Of a stretch of 64,000 nucleotides of DNA, positions 18,163 through 28,100 are shown piece by piece. Source of the stretch: Nocardia stercoris (GTDB taxonomy: Bacteria > Actinomycetota > Actinomycetes > Mycobacteriales > Mycobacteriaceae); NCBI RefSeq assembly GCF_003696265.1, contig NZ_RFFH01000004.1:62001-126000 (forward strand). The letters are read 5' to 3'. How positions within the stretch are numbered: position 1 is the stretch's first letter; the number at the start of each line of letters is the position of its first letter. A program made the translations under genes and the position numbers. The notes under the pieces are model-generated. The model searched no databases. It was not told the DNA's origin and was given only the letters and a program-made list of their open reading frames with translations.

Positions 18163-20655
18163 TCAGTCGATGGAGATGGCGTCGATGATGTTGAGCCGGG
18201 CCGCGCGCCGCGCCGGCGGCACCGAGCCGAGCAGGCTCAAACCCACTGCGGCCCCGGCGAATACCAGCACCGAGAGACCCGGGGTGTAGCCGATGTCGAT
18301 GCTCATGAAGTCCGGTGCGGCGCTGTCGAAGAAGTACTGCGCGGCCAGCCCGAACAGCAGGCCCAGCACACCGCCGACCGCGCCGATGCCCGCCGCCTCG
18401 GCCAGGATCATGCGGAGGGTGACCCGCCGGCTGGCGCCGATCGCGCGCAGGACACCGATTTCGCGGCGCCGCTCCAGTACCGAGAGGGTGAGGGTGTTCA
18501 GCAGCCCGATCGCGGCGATCAGGACGACGATCATCCACACCGCGTTCGCGACGGCCGAACCCTGGCGGATGGCTCCCGCGACCGCGTCGAGCGACTGCGT
18601 CCCGCTGTAGACCTGCACGCCGGCCGGCGCGGCGTTCCGGACGGCTTGCAGCACGTGGTCTTTGTCCACGCCGGGCGTGGCGTCGAGCTGGAGCAGGGTG
18701 TCGCCCGGCCGGTCGAACCACTCCCGCATGAGCGGCAGGCCGATCCCCGCGGACCCGGTCAGGGCCGAGAAGTACGACACCACCTCGAGAACCCGGATAT
18801 GTTGCAGCCCTTGCGGAGTGCGCATCGTGATCTCGTCCCCGGCGTGCGCGCCCAGCGCCCGGCTCAGATCCCGGGACAGCACGACCCCGCGGCCCGCGAC
18901 CAGCTCGGCCCGGGTCCGGTCCGAGACCTGCTGATAGAGCGGGCTGACGCTGCCGTCGGCGAGGCCGTAGAGCAGGATCTTCTGGTCGCCGAGCGTCGCG
19001 TAGGCGAGCTGTCCCTCGGTCACCGTCGCAACCCCGGGCAGCTTCGCGAGATCGTCGGCGAGACCGGACGGCAGTGCGCCGGTGGGATATTCGTCGGGCG
19101 GCTGCATCGACACCCACACATCCACGTCGCCGACCGAACCGAGCGAGGTCCGTGCCCCGGTGAGCAGGTCGTTGTTCGCGCCGGTGATGGTGACGGTGAC
19201 CGCGACCGCCATGAACACGGTCATCAGGGTCGCCCAGACCCGCCGTGGCGCGCGTTCCAGGGTGGCGGCCGCCAGCTCGCCCGCCCGGCCGCACCACCGG
19301 GCCACCCGGGCGGCCGCCCACACCAGCTGGTCCCCGGCGGCGAAGCACGCCGTCAGGGCCGCGCCGAAGAACATGGTCAGCGCGGCACCGGAGGCCAGGA
19401 AACTGCCCAGATGCAGCCGGATCAGCCCGACCGCGATGACGAGGTCACCGATCGCGGCACACAGGGCGGCCCGCCGCAGCCACGGCCTGATCCGGTCGGC
19501 GGCCGACGCCCCGACCGGCGCCAGAGCCTCGATCGGTGACACCTTGTACACCTGGTAGGCCGCCGTGCCCGAGGCGGCCACACTCGTGCACACCGCCGCC
19601 CCCACGGCGAACGGGATCGCGTATACCGGTAGCGAATACGTGGTCCGGGCCTCCACCGCCTGCATCAGCGCGACCGGCAGCGACCGAACCGCCATGCGGC
19701 CCAGCGCGATTCCGATCAGCGCGCCCAGCAGGCCGCCGGCGAAACCCACGACGGCCGCTTCGGTGAGCAGATCGGCGACGATGGTCCGGCGCTGCCCGCC
19801 GACCGCGCGGAGCATCGAAATCGTCGGCCGCCGTTGGGCGATGGCCATCGACATGGTGGTGTAGATGAGGAACGCGGCCACGATGAAGGCCAGCGCCGCA
19901 CCCATCAGGGTCATGTACTGCAGGATGCGGATGCCGTTGCCGGTCTGCACCGCCCGCACACTCGGTTCGGCGACCAGGGCCCGGCCGTTCACCGCCGTGT
20001 CGACGGCGGAACGCAGCTCTCCCGGTGCGGTGTTCGGCGCGGCGACGATCAGGACGGAGTCCACCCGCCCCGGATGCTGGGTCACACGCTGTGCGACGGC
20101 CAGCGAGGTGAGCACGTAGTGGCCCTCGTTGAGTCGCGCCGCGGTGCCGCCCTCGATCACTCCGGCCACCGTGACCGTCCGCGATCCCAGACGCATCGGT
20201 TCGCCGGCGCGCACGCCCACGCCCGGCCCGGCCAGCACGCCGTCGGGTGTCGAGATGAGCGCGGCCAGTTGGTGTTCCACCGGGCCCTGCAGCGCGCTGC
20301 CCAGGGTGGCCGCCGACCCGTCGGCGCCGAGCAGCAGCAGTGATCCGCGGTCGGAGTCGGTCCGGGTGCGCACCATGGGTACGGCCTGCGCCACGCCGGG
20401 TATCGCGGCGATGTCGTCGCGGATCGAGACCGGGAAGCCGGAGTCGGTGACGGCGGTGACCTCGAGCGACGCGTCGCCCGCCAGACCACCGACCAGCCGG
20501 TCGACCGAGCCGGTCAGGGAGCCGAAGATCCCCAGCACCGACACCAGGAACGCCGCCGAGACCGCCATGACGGTCACCGCGGCGAGGGTGCGGCCCCGGT
20601 GGGTGGCGAACTCCCGCACACTGAACAGCCGCCAGCGGTCCAGCAGCGCCCTCAT
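18163..20655 (-). CDS. FtsX-like ABC transporter permease
   Basis: An 830-residue permease with two FtsX domains and about ten membrane helices: one near the N-terminus (residues 27-48), three at about 255-365, two at about 395-440, one at about 475-495 and three near the C-terminus. The large loops between helices face outward, as in MacB/LolE-type permeases, which work by mechanotransmission rather than classical transport. The start ATG overlaps the stop of the ATPase gene (ATGA). Together they form a complete transporter. The substrate is unknown; lipids or lipoproteins are typical. Confidence 0.9.
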   Translation of the reverse strand: MRALLDRWRLFSVREFATHRGRTLAAVTVMAVSAAFLVSVLGIFGSLTGSVDRLVGGLAGDASLEVTAVTDSGFPVSIRDDIAAIPGVAQAVPMVRTRTDSDRGSLLLLGADGSAATLGSALQGPVEHQLAALISTPDGVLAGPGVGVRAGEPMRLGSRTVTVAGVIEGGTAARLNEGHYVLTSLAVAQRVTQHPGRVDSVLIVAAPNTAPGELRSAVDTAVNGRALVAEPSVRAVQTGNGIRILQYMTLMGAALAFIVAAFLIYTTMSMAIAQRRPTISMLRAVGGQRRTIVADLLTEAAVVGFAGGLLGALIGIALGRMAVRSLPVALMQAVEARTTYSLPVYAIPFAVGAAVCTSVAASGTAAYQVYKVSPIEALAPVGASAADRIRPWLRRAALCAAIGDLVIAVGLIRLHLGSFLASGAALTMFFGAALTACFAAGDQLVWAAARVARWCGRAGELAAATLERAPRRVWATLMTVFMAVAVTVTITGANNDLLTGARTSLGSVGDVDVWVSMQPPDEYPTGALPSGLADDLAKLPGVATVTEGQLAYATLGDQKILLYGLADGSVSPLYQQVSDRTRAELVAGRGVVLSRDLSRALGAHAGDEITMRTPQGLQHIRVLEVVSYFSALTGSAGIGLPLMREWFDRPGDTLLQLDATPGVDKDHVLQAVRNAAPAGVQVYSGTQSLDAVAGAIRQGSAVANAVWMIVVLIAAIGLLNTLTLSVLERRREIGVLRAIGASRRVTLRMILAEAAGIGAVGGVLGLLFGLAAQYFFDSAAPDFMSIDIGYTPGLSVLVFAGAAVGLSLLGSVPPARRAARLNIIDAISID

Positions 20656-21389
20656 CCGGGATCTCCGGCCGGCTCCGTGCCATGGCCGCCGGAAAGGCTT
20701 GGTGCACTGAGAATTTCGTCGCTCACGAGGCGCCCGTCGGCGAGGCTGAGTACCCGGTCGGTGCTGCGGGCGGCGTCACTGTTGTGGGTCACCATGACGA
20801 CCGCGCGCTCCCGGCCGGTGTCGTGCGCGATGTCGGTGAGCAGCGCGAGGATGTCGGCGCCGGTCCTGGAGTCGAGGTTGCCGGTGGGTTCGTCGGCGAG
20901 GATCAACGGCGGATCCATCAGCAGGGCGCGCGCCAGCGCCACCCGCTGCATCTGCCCGCCGGACAGTTCGGCCGGCCGGTGTTCGGTGCGCTCGCCCAGG
21001 CCGACCAGTTCGAGCAGCTCCAGCGCGCGGGTCCGGGTGGTGCGTAATCCCTTGCCGTCCAGCAGTTGCGGCACCGCCACGTTCTCCCAGGCGGACAGGG
21101 TCGGCAGCAGGTTGAAGAACTGGAAGACGAATCCGACGTGGTGCCTGCGGAATTCGGACTGCTGATCGTCGCTCAGCCCGCCGATCTCCTGGCCGCGAAA
21201 GCGGATCGATCCGCTGTCGGGGCGGTCGAGCGCGCCGAGCAGATGGAGCAGGGTGCTCTTCCCGGCGCCGGACGGCCCGACCACCGAGACGAATTGACCG
21301 GCCTCGATCGTCAGGTCGATGCCGTCGACGGCCCGCACGTCCTGTCCGCCGATCCGGTAGGTGCGGACGACGCCGGACAGCTCCAGCAT
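20652..21389 (-). CDS. ABC transporter ATP-binding protein (MacB/LolD type)
   Basis: A 245-residue ATPase. Walker A is GPSGAGKS (about residues 39-46), the signature is LSGGQMQRVALARAL (about 143-157) and Walker B is LILADEP followed by TGNLDS. The GNLDS D-loop is characteristic of the MacB/LolD/FtsE group that pairs with FtsX permeases. The ATG at 21389 overlaps the upstream stop by one base. It energises the permease encoded directly downstream. Confidence 0.93.
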   Translation of the reverse strand: MLELSGVVRTYRIGGQDVRAVDGIDLTIEAGQFVSVVGPSGAGKSTLLHLLGALDRPDSGSIRFRGQEIGGLSDDQQSEFRRHHVGFVFQFFNLLPTLSAWENVAVPQLLDGKGLRTTRTRALELLELVGLGERTEHRPAELSGGQMQRVALARALLMDPPLILADEPTGNLDSRTGADILALLTDIAHDTGRERAVVMVTHNSDAARSTDRVLSLADGRLVSDEILSAPSLSGGHGTEPAGDPG

Positions 21390-21829
21390 CAGGATGCCGA
21401 TCCGGTGATCTCGTGCAGCTTGTCCATCGAGCCGGCGAGCTGGGTCTGGGCATCGTTCTCGATCAGCTGCGACAGCTGTTCGGTCAGCACCGGTCCGTCG
21501 AAGTCGCCGGCGATGGTGAGCTCGCAGCCGCCCGGCCGGCGCGCGATGGCGAAGGTGAATTCGCAGGTGATCCCGGCCGGGCTGCTGCCGGCCAGGGTCA
21601 GTTCCATCGGCGGCTTGAAGGCCACGACGGTGAGGTCCAGGCGCTGGGTCATGCCCATCAGCCGGATGTTCTGCGCGAGTTTCGAGTTCACTCCGATGTT
21701 CGTCGGCGGCGCCTCGGCGAATCCGCCGTGCATCTGGAACCAGTCGCCCCAGGTGGCGGTGTCCGCGATAACGCTGTAGAGACGCATGGGATTTACGGAT
21801 AATGCTTTGGTAATTTCGAATTTGGCCAC
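21389..21829 (-). CDS. SRPBCC (START-like) family protein
   Basis: A 146-residue protein of the SRPBCC/polyketide cyclase-like superfamily: ITKALSVNPMRLYSVIADTATWGDWFQ at the N-terminus and a long C-terminal helix (LTEQLSQLIENDAQTQLAGSMDKLHEI). These helix-grip proteins bind hydrophobic ligands. The GTG start at 21829 follows AGGAGG. It is the first gene of the ABC operon, divergent from the polyketide operon 342 bases away. A role in carrying a lipid-like ligand to the transporter is a reasonable inference. Confidence 0.82.
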   Translation of the reverse strand: MAKFEITKALSVNPMRLYSVIADTATWGDWFQMHGGFAEAPPTNIGVNSKLAQNIRLMGMTQRLDLTVVAFKPPMELTLAGSSPAGITCEFTFAIARRPGGCELTIAGDFDGPVLTEQLSQLIENDAQTQLAGSMDKLHEITGSAS

Positions 21830-21907
21830 GGCGAACGCCCTCCTGGTGATTACGCAGCAAACAAAGTCCGAATCGTTTATCGGCGCCTTGTTGGGACCCT
21901 GTCCCGG

Positions 21908-21923
21908 ACTCCCCCCGGGGAGT
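21908..21923. promoter_or_regulatory. Palindrome near the SRPBCC-gene promoter
   Basis: ACTCCCC-CC-GGGGAGT is a perfect 7-bp inverted repeat about 80 bases upstream of the SRPBCC start. It could be an operator for either divergent operon; no cognate regulator is encoded next to it. Confidence 0.4.
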
Positions 21924-21973
21924 GTTGCATGGCATGAATGTGGCTGTGAGCCTTCATGATCCGACCATCAGAT

Positions 21974-21986
21974 GCAAGTAACTTGC
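21974..21986. promoter_or_regulatory. Candidate operator of the PKS operon
   Basis: GCAAGT-A-ACTTGC is a perfect 6-bp inverted repeat with a one-base centre. This size and symmetry fit a dimeric regulator such as a TetR, GntR or MarR protein. It lies about 190 bases before the first PKS gene. Confidence 0.45.
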
Positions 21987-22171
21987 GGTAACGGGAACCC
22001 TCGTGGTGAAACCGGTTGCAGGTGTTCTGATCCTCGGTTACGCTGGCCGCGACCACGGGGGTCTAGTTCTGATCTCGCAATTCGAGATGTCCTGGCCGTA
22101 TTCGGCCGATATCTGTTGAAGTATGTTCTAGCTGCGCTTATTACGCGTATGTTGGGGAATGGGGATTTGTC

Positions 22172-25100
22172 GTGCCCGAAAATCTCTCGCCGGATTCTGT
22201 TGCCATCGTCGGAATGGCGTGTCGTTTTCCGGGTGGAATCGACTCTCCGGAATCATTGTGGCGCTTCCTGTCCGACGGAAAACATGTCTCCAGTAAATTT
22301 CCCTCCGATCGGGCCATGACCGAACTCGCCGATATGGCGTCGCCCGAGGTAGCGGCGGCCATGGCCCCCATGGGCGGCTTCATCGACGAACCGGGCCTGT
22401 TCGACCCGGAGTTCTTCGGGATCAGCCCGCGCGAGGCCCGGGCCATGGACCCGCAGCAGCGAGTGGTGCTCGAATCCACCTGGCAGGCCCTGGAAGACGC
22501 CGGCATCGATCCGAATACGTTGCGCGACACCGATACCGGCGTCTACATCGGCGCGATGGGCGGCGACTACGCGTATCTCATCCCCGGCCAGAAGGACCTG
22601 GACCCCGGCTACGTCTCGCTCGGCGTCAGCCAGAGCGTGCTCTCCGGGCGCGTGTCCTACATCCTCGGTCTGCAGGGCCCGACGATGAGCATCGACACCG
22701 CGTGCTCGTCGTCGCTGGTCGCGATGCATCTCGGTGGCCGCGCCTTGCTGGCGGGCGAGTGCTCGCTGGCCTTGGTCGGCGGCGTCTCGATCATGTCGAC
22801 CCTGACCGGGTTCTTCGCGCTCGGCCAGCACGGGGCCATCTCCAAAGCCGGGCGCAGCAAGCCCTATTCGGCCGACGCGGACGGCTTCTGCATGTCCGAG
22901 GGCGTCGCGATGCTGGTGCTGGAACGGCTGTCGGACGCGCGTCGCAACGGCCACCGGGTCCTCGCGGTCATGCGCGGCGGCGCGGTCAACCAGGACGGCG
23001 CCACCAAGGGGCTCACCGTCCCCAGCGAGCACGCCCAGCGCAAGCTGATCGCCGCCGCGCTCGCCAGTTCGGGCCTGTCGGCCGCTGATATCGACGCGGT
23101 CGAAGGGCACGGAACCGGCACGCCCGTCGGCGATCCCATCGAACTGCGGGCCCTGTTCGACACCTACGGTCGGGAACGCGCCGCCGGACAACCGCTCAGA
23201 CTGGGTTCGATCAAAGGCAACTTCGGCCACACCCAGGCCGCGGCCGGCGCGGCCGGTGTCATCAAGATGGTGCAGGCCATGCGGCACGGTGAGCTGCCGG
23301 CCACCGTCAATGTCAGCGAACCCACCGCGGCGGTCGACTGGCCCAGCGGCGCAGTGGAATTGGTGACCGAGCGGGTCGCCTGGCCCGAGCCCGGCCGGCC
23401 GCGCCGCGCGGCGGTGTCGTCGTTCGGTATCGCGGGCACCAACGCGCACGTGATCCTCGAGCAGGCCGACGAACTCGCCGAGGAACCCGAGCCCACGCCG
23501 GCCGTTGTGCCCGTGTCGGTGTGGCCGATCTCGGCCCGGACGCCGGAGGCGCTCGCGGAGCAGGCCGCACGGCTCGCCGAACACGTCAAGTCCCATGCGG
23601 AATTCGGGCTGCGCGACGTGGCCCGCGCGCTGGGTACCACCCGCGCGACCTTCGAGCACCGCGCCGCGGTCGTGGGCAGCAACCGGGTCGACATGCTCAC
23701 CGGCCTGGCCGAGATCGCGGAGCACAAGCCGGTCGGGCCGATCCGGGGCCAGGCCCTCGACCGCCAGGTGGTGTTCGTCTTCCCCGGTCAGGGTGCCCAG
23801 TACGCGGGCATGGCGGCCCAGCTGATGGACGAATCCCCGTTCTTCGCCGAGCGGATCCGGGAATGCGAGGCGGCCTTCGCCGCCACCGTCGACTGGTCGC
23901 TGACCGATGTGCTGCGCCAGGCGGAGGGCGCGCCGTCCATCGACCGGGTCGACGTGGTCCAGCCCGCGCTGTTCGCCACCATGGTTTCCCTGGCCGCCCT
24001 GTGGCGTTCGTTCGGCATCGAGCCGGCGGCGGTGCTCGGGCACTCGCAGGGCGAGGTGGCGGCCGCCTACGTCGCCGGCGCGCTGTCGCTGCAGGACGCC
24101 GCCCGCATCGTGACCATGCGCAGCAAGCCGCTGCGCAGCCTGCCCGGGTCCGGCGGCATGGCGTCGATCAACGCCCCGGTCGCGCGGGTGCGGGAACTGA
24201 TGACCGGGATCGCGGACCTCTACATCGCCGCGATCAACTCGCCCGCCACCACGGTGGTGGCCGGTGGCGCGGACGCCGTCACCGAGGTGATCGCGGTGGC
24301 CGAGCGGAACGGTGTGCGCGCCAAGCGGATTCCGGTCGACTACGCCGCGCACACGCCGCACCTCGACCCGCTGCGGGCCGAGTTGCGGGAAGCGGTGGCG
24401 CCGATCGTGCCCCGGGCCACCGACGTGGTGTTCTTCTCCACGGTCACCGGCGACGTGCTGCCGGGTGAGGAGCTCGGCCCCGACTACTGGTTCCGGAACC
24501 TGCGCGAACCGGTCGATTTCGAGGCCGGTTTCCAGGCCGCCTTCGAATCCGGGTACAACGCGTTCCTCGAGATGAGCGTCAACCCGGTGCTCACCGCCGC
24601 CATGCACGAATCCCTGGACCAGTTCGGCTCTTTCGCCGACTCGTGCCTGATCGTCGGCACGCTCAAGCGCGAGGACGCGGGCATCCGCCGCTTCCTGACC
24701 GCGATCGCCGAGGCCCATGTGGGCGGGGTGTCGCCGGACTGGTCGGCCCTCTACCCGCGGCGCTCGACCCGCCCGGTGCCGCTGCCCTCGTACGCCTTCC
24801 AACGCGAGAAGTACTGGCTGGCCAGCACTTCCGGCGCCAACGGCGGGAAGCCCAGTGGCCTGGGCCTGGCCGAGGCCGGGCATCCGTTGCTCGCGGCGAT
24901 CACCGAACAGCCCGGCGCGGACCGCTACCAGTTCACCACCCGCCTGGCGCTGGCCACCCACCCGTGGCTGGCCGACCACGCCCTGCACGGCAATGTGCTG
25001 GTGCCGGGCGCGATGCTGCTCGAACTCGTACTGCACGCCGGCGACAAACTCGGCAGCCCGCGGGTGGAGAAGCTGACCATGTACACCCCGGTCACCCTGC

Positions 25101-28100
25101 CCGCCGAGGACGCCATCCACGTGCAGGTGGTGGTCGGCGAGCCGGACCGCAAAGGCCGGCGCAAGGTGGCGGTGTACTCGCGTCCCGAGGTCAAGGACGC
25201 GGCGCCCGGTGCGAGTCAGTGGAGCATGCACGCCGACGGATTCGTCACCGCCGCGGGCACTTCTGGTGACGGCGAGGGTCTGGAGCTGTGGCCGCCGGTC
25301 GGTGCGGAACCGGGAGTCGAACCGGACCGGGCATACGTCATGCTGGCGGCGCTGGGCTACCAGTACGGCCCGGTCTTCCAGGGCATGAAGTCGGTGTGGA
25401 CACGCGGCGAGGATGTGTTCGCCGAAGTGGCACTGCCGGATTCGGTGTCCGACGCCGACAAGTACGGTCTGCATCCGGCGCTGCTGGACGCGGCCATGCA
25501 GTGTGGTGCGGCCGCTGCCGCGCTGATGCCCTCCGAGCCGGGTGCCATCCGGCTGCCGTTCGCCTGGGAGCGGGTCGAACTACGCGCGGTCGGCGCGAAA
25601 GCGTTGCGGGTCAAGCTGACTCCCGCCGGGGACGACCGGCTGCGCTGGATCCTGGCCGACAGCGGCGGTGCGCCGGTCGCGGTGGGCACCCTGCAGGTGC
25701 GCACGATCTCCACCCAGAAGCTGGCGACCCGCGGGCTGTCGGGCCGGCAGGACGCGCTGTTCGGTGTCGACTGGCTGTCGGTTTCGCTGCCGCGCGTGCG
25801 CTTTTCGGCCCGGTCCGGGGAATGGGCGGTGGTCGGTGCCGAGCTGTCGGGTGTCCCGGACGACGCCGCCCTCACCACCTATCCCGACCTCGCCGCGCTC
25901 GACGCGGCGGTCACCGCCGGCACCGAGGTCCCGAAGGTCGTGGTGCTGCCCCGGCTGGCGGCCCACGCCGGCGCCGAACGCGGCGCCCAGCTGACCACGG
26001 CGGTCCGTGACGAACTGGCGGACCTGCTGCGGCAGCTGCAGGCCTGGTTCGCCGACGAGCGGTTCGCCGAGACCCGGCTGGTGCTGCTCACCCGCGGCGT
26101 GCAGGGCGCGGACCTGGGCGAGGACGTATCCGACCTGGTCGGCGCGACCGCGTGGGGTCTGGCCCGCAGCGCGCAATCGGAGTATCCGGACCGGCTGCAG
26201 CAGATCGACCTGGACGAGGGCGACATCGGCCTCGATCAGCTCAGCTCCGCGGTGCACTCCGACGAACCCGAACTGCTGCTGCGGCGCGGCGAATTCCTCG
26301 GCCGCCGAGTGCGTTCCGGCCTGGACAGCGCGGCCGCCGCGGGTGCGCGCCTGGCCGGACCGTGGCGGCTCGACATCCCGGCCTCGGGCAACGTCGACGA
26401 CGTCGCCCTCGCCGAGGCGGCCCCGGCGGCCGACGACGCCCTGCCCGCCGGGTCGGTGTCGGTGGCGCTGCGGGCGGCCGGACTGTCGTTCCCGGTGGCG
26501 CTGACCGCGCTGGCCACCGGAACCGGAGCGCCGGAGCGGCTCGTGCACGAGGCGGCGGGCGTCGTGGTCGCGGTCGCGGCCGACGTGACCGGATTGGCGC
26601 CCGGAGACCGCGTTTTCGGCCTGTTCGACGAGATCGCGGCGACCGCGGTGACCGATCGGCGCCTGCTGGCCTCCGTGCCGCCGACCTGGTCGTTCGCGCA
26701 GGCTGCCGCCGCGCCGGTGGCGTATCTGACCGCGCTGTACGCGCTGCGCTCGGTCGCGAACGCGCAGGCAGGGGAGCGGGTACTGGTGCACGCCGCCACC
26801 GGTGGCGTGGGCACCGCGGCGGTGAACCTGGCCCGCCGGTTCGGCTTGGACGTCCTGGCCACCGCGGGCGACCGCAAGTGGGATACCTTGCGCGGCAACG
26901 GCTTCGCCGAGACACACCTGGCCGACTCGCGGTCCGCCGACTTCGCCGAGCGGTTCGCCGGCCTGCCCGCCGATATCGTGCTGAACCTGCTGCCGGACAC
27001 CTTCACCGACAGCTCGCTGAGCCTGCTCGCGCCCGGCGGCCGATTCGTCGAGATCGCCCGCGACGTGGTGCGCGATCCCGAGCGGGTGCGCGCCGACCAC
27101 GACCGGCACTACGCGAGTTTCGAACTCGGCGCCCTCGGCACCGACGTGCTCGGCGGCCTGCTCACCGAGCTGTCGGGGCTGTTCGTCGACGGGACCTTGC
27201 CGCCGCTTCCCCTGCACCGCTTCGATATTCGCCAGGCGTCGGCCGCGCTGCGCATGCTCTCCGAGGCCCGGCACACCGGCAAGGTGGTGCTCACCTGGCC
27301 GACTGCGTTCGATCCGGAATCCACCGTGCTGATCACCGGCGGTACCGGCACGATCGGGGCGATCATCGCCCGGCATCTGGTCGCGGCCTACGGCGCCAAG
27401 CATCTGCTGCTGACCAGCCGCAGCGGGGCGGCCGCGGCGGGCGTCGACGAACTGGTCGCGGAACTGAGCGCCGCCGGCGCCGAGGTGACGGTCGCCGCCT
27501 GCGACGCGGGAGACCGTGCGGCACTGGCGAAGACGATCGAGGCCATCCCGGCCGCGCATCCGCTCGGCGGTGTGGTGCATCTGGCCGCGGCCCTGGCCGA
27601 CGCCACGTTCGCCGCGCTCACCCCTGAACATCTGGACGCGGTGCTACCCGCCAAGGCCTACGGCGCCTGGCACCTGCACGAGCTGACCCAGCAGCTGGAT
27701 CTGTCGATGTTCGTGTTGTTCTCCTCCGCCGCGGGCACTTTCGGGAGCGCGGGCCAGGCCAACTACGGCGCCGCGAACGTGTTCGCCGACAGTCTCGCGC
27801 AACACCGGTACCACCGCGGCCTCGCCGTCACCTCGATGGCCTGGGGCTGGTGGGCGGAGGACACCTCCAACACCGGCGGCATGGACGAGAAGGACCGGGC
27901 CCGCCTGACCCGGATGGGCGTGACACCCATGCCGACCAAGGAGGCACTGGACCTGTTCGACGCCGGCCTGCGGACCGGCCGGCCCTACGTGCTGCCCATC
28001 GGCATCGACCTGTCGCTGTTGCGGATGGCCGCGCAGGTCACCGAGCTGCCGCCGTTCTTTCGGGCACTGCTGCACACCCGCCCGCGGGCCACCGGGCAGG

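Larger units (their letters stand above)
21830..22171. other. Divergent promoter region upstream of the PKS operon
   Basis: This region separates the ABC/SRPBCC operon (minus) from the PKS operon (plus). It is less GC-rich than its surroundings and I see no gene in it. It contains two palindromes, listed separately, and an A/T-richer stretch at about 22085-22170 just before the PKS start. Confidence 0.65.
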
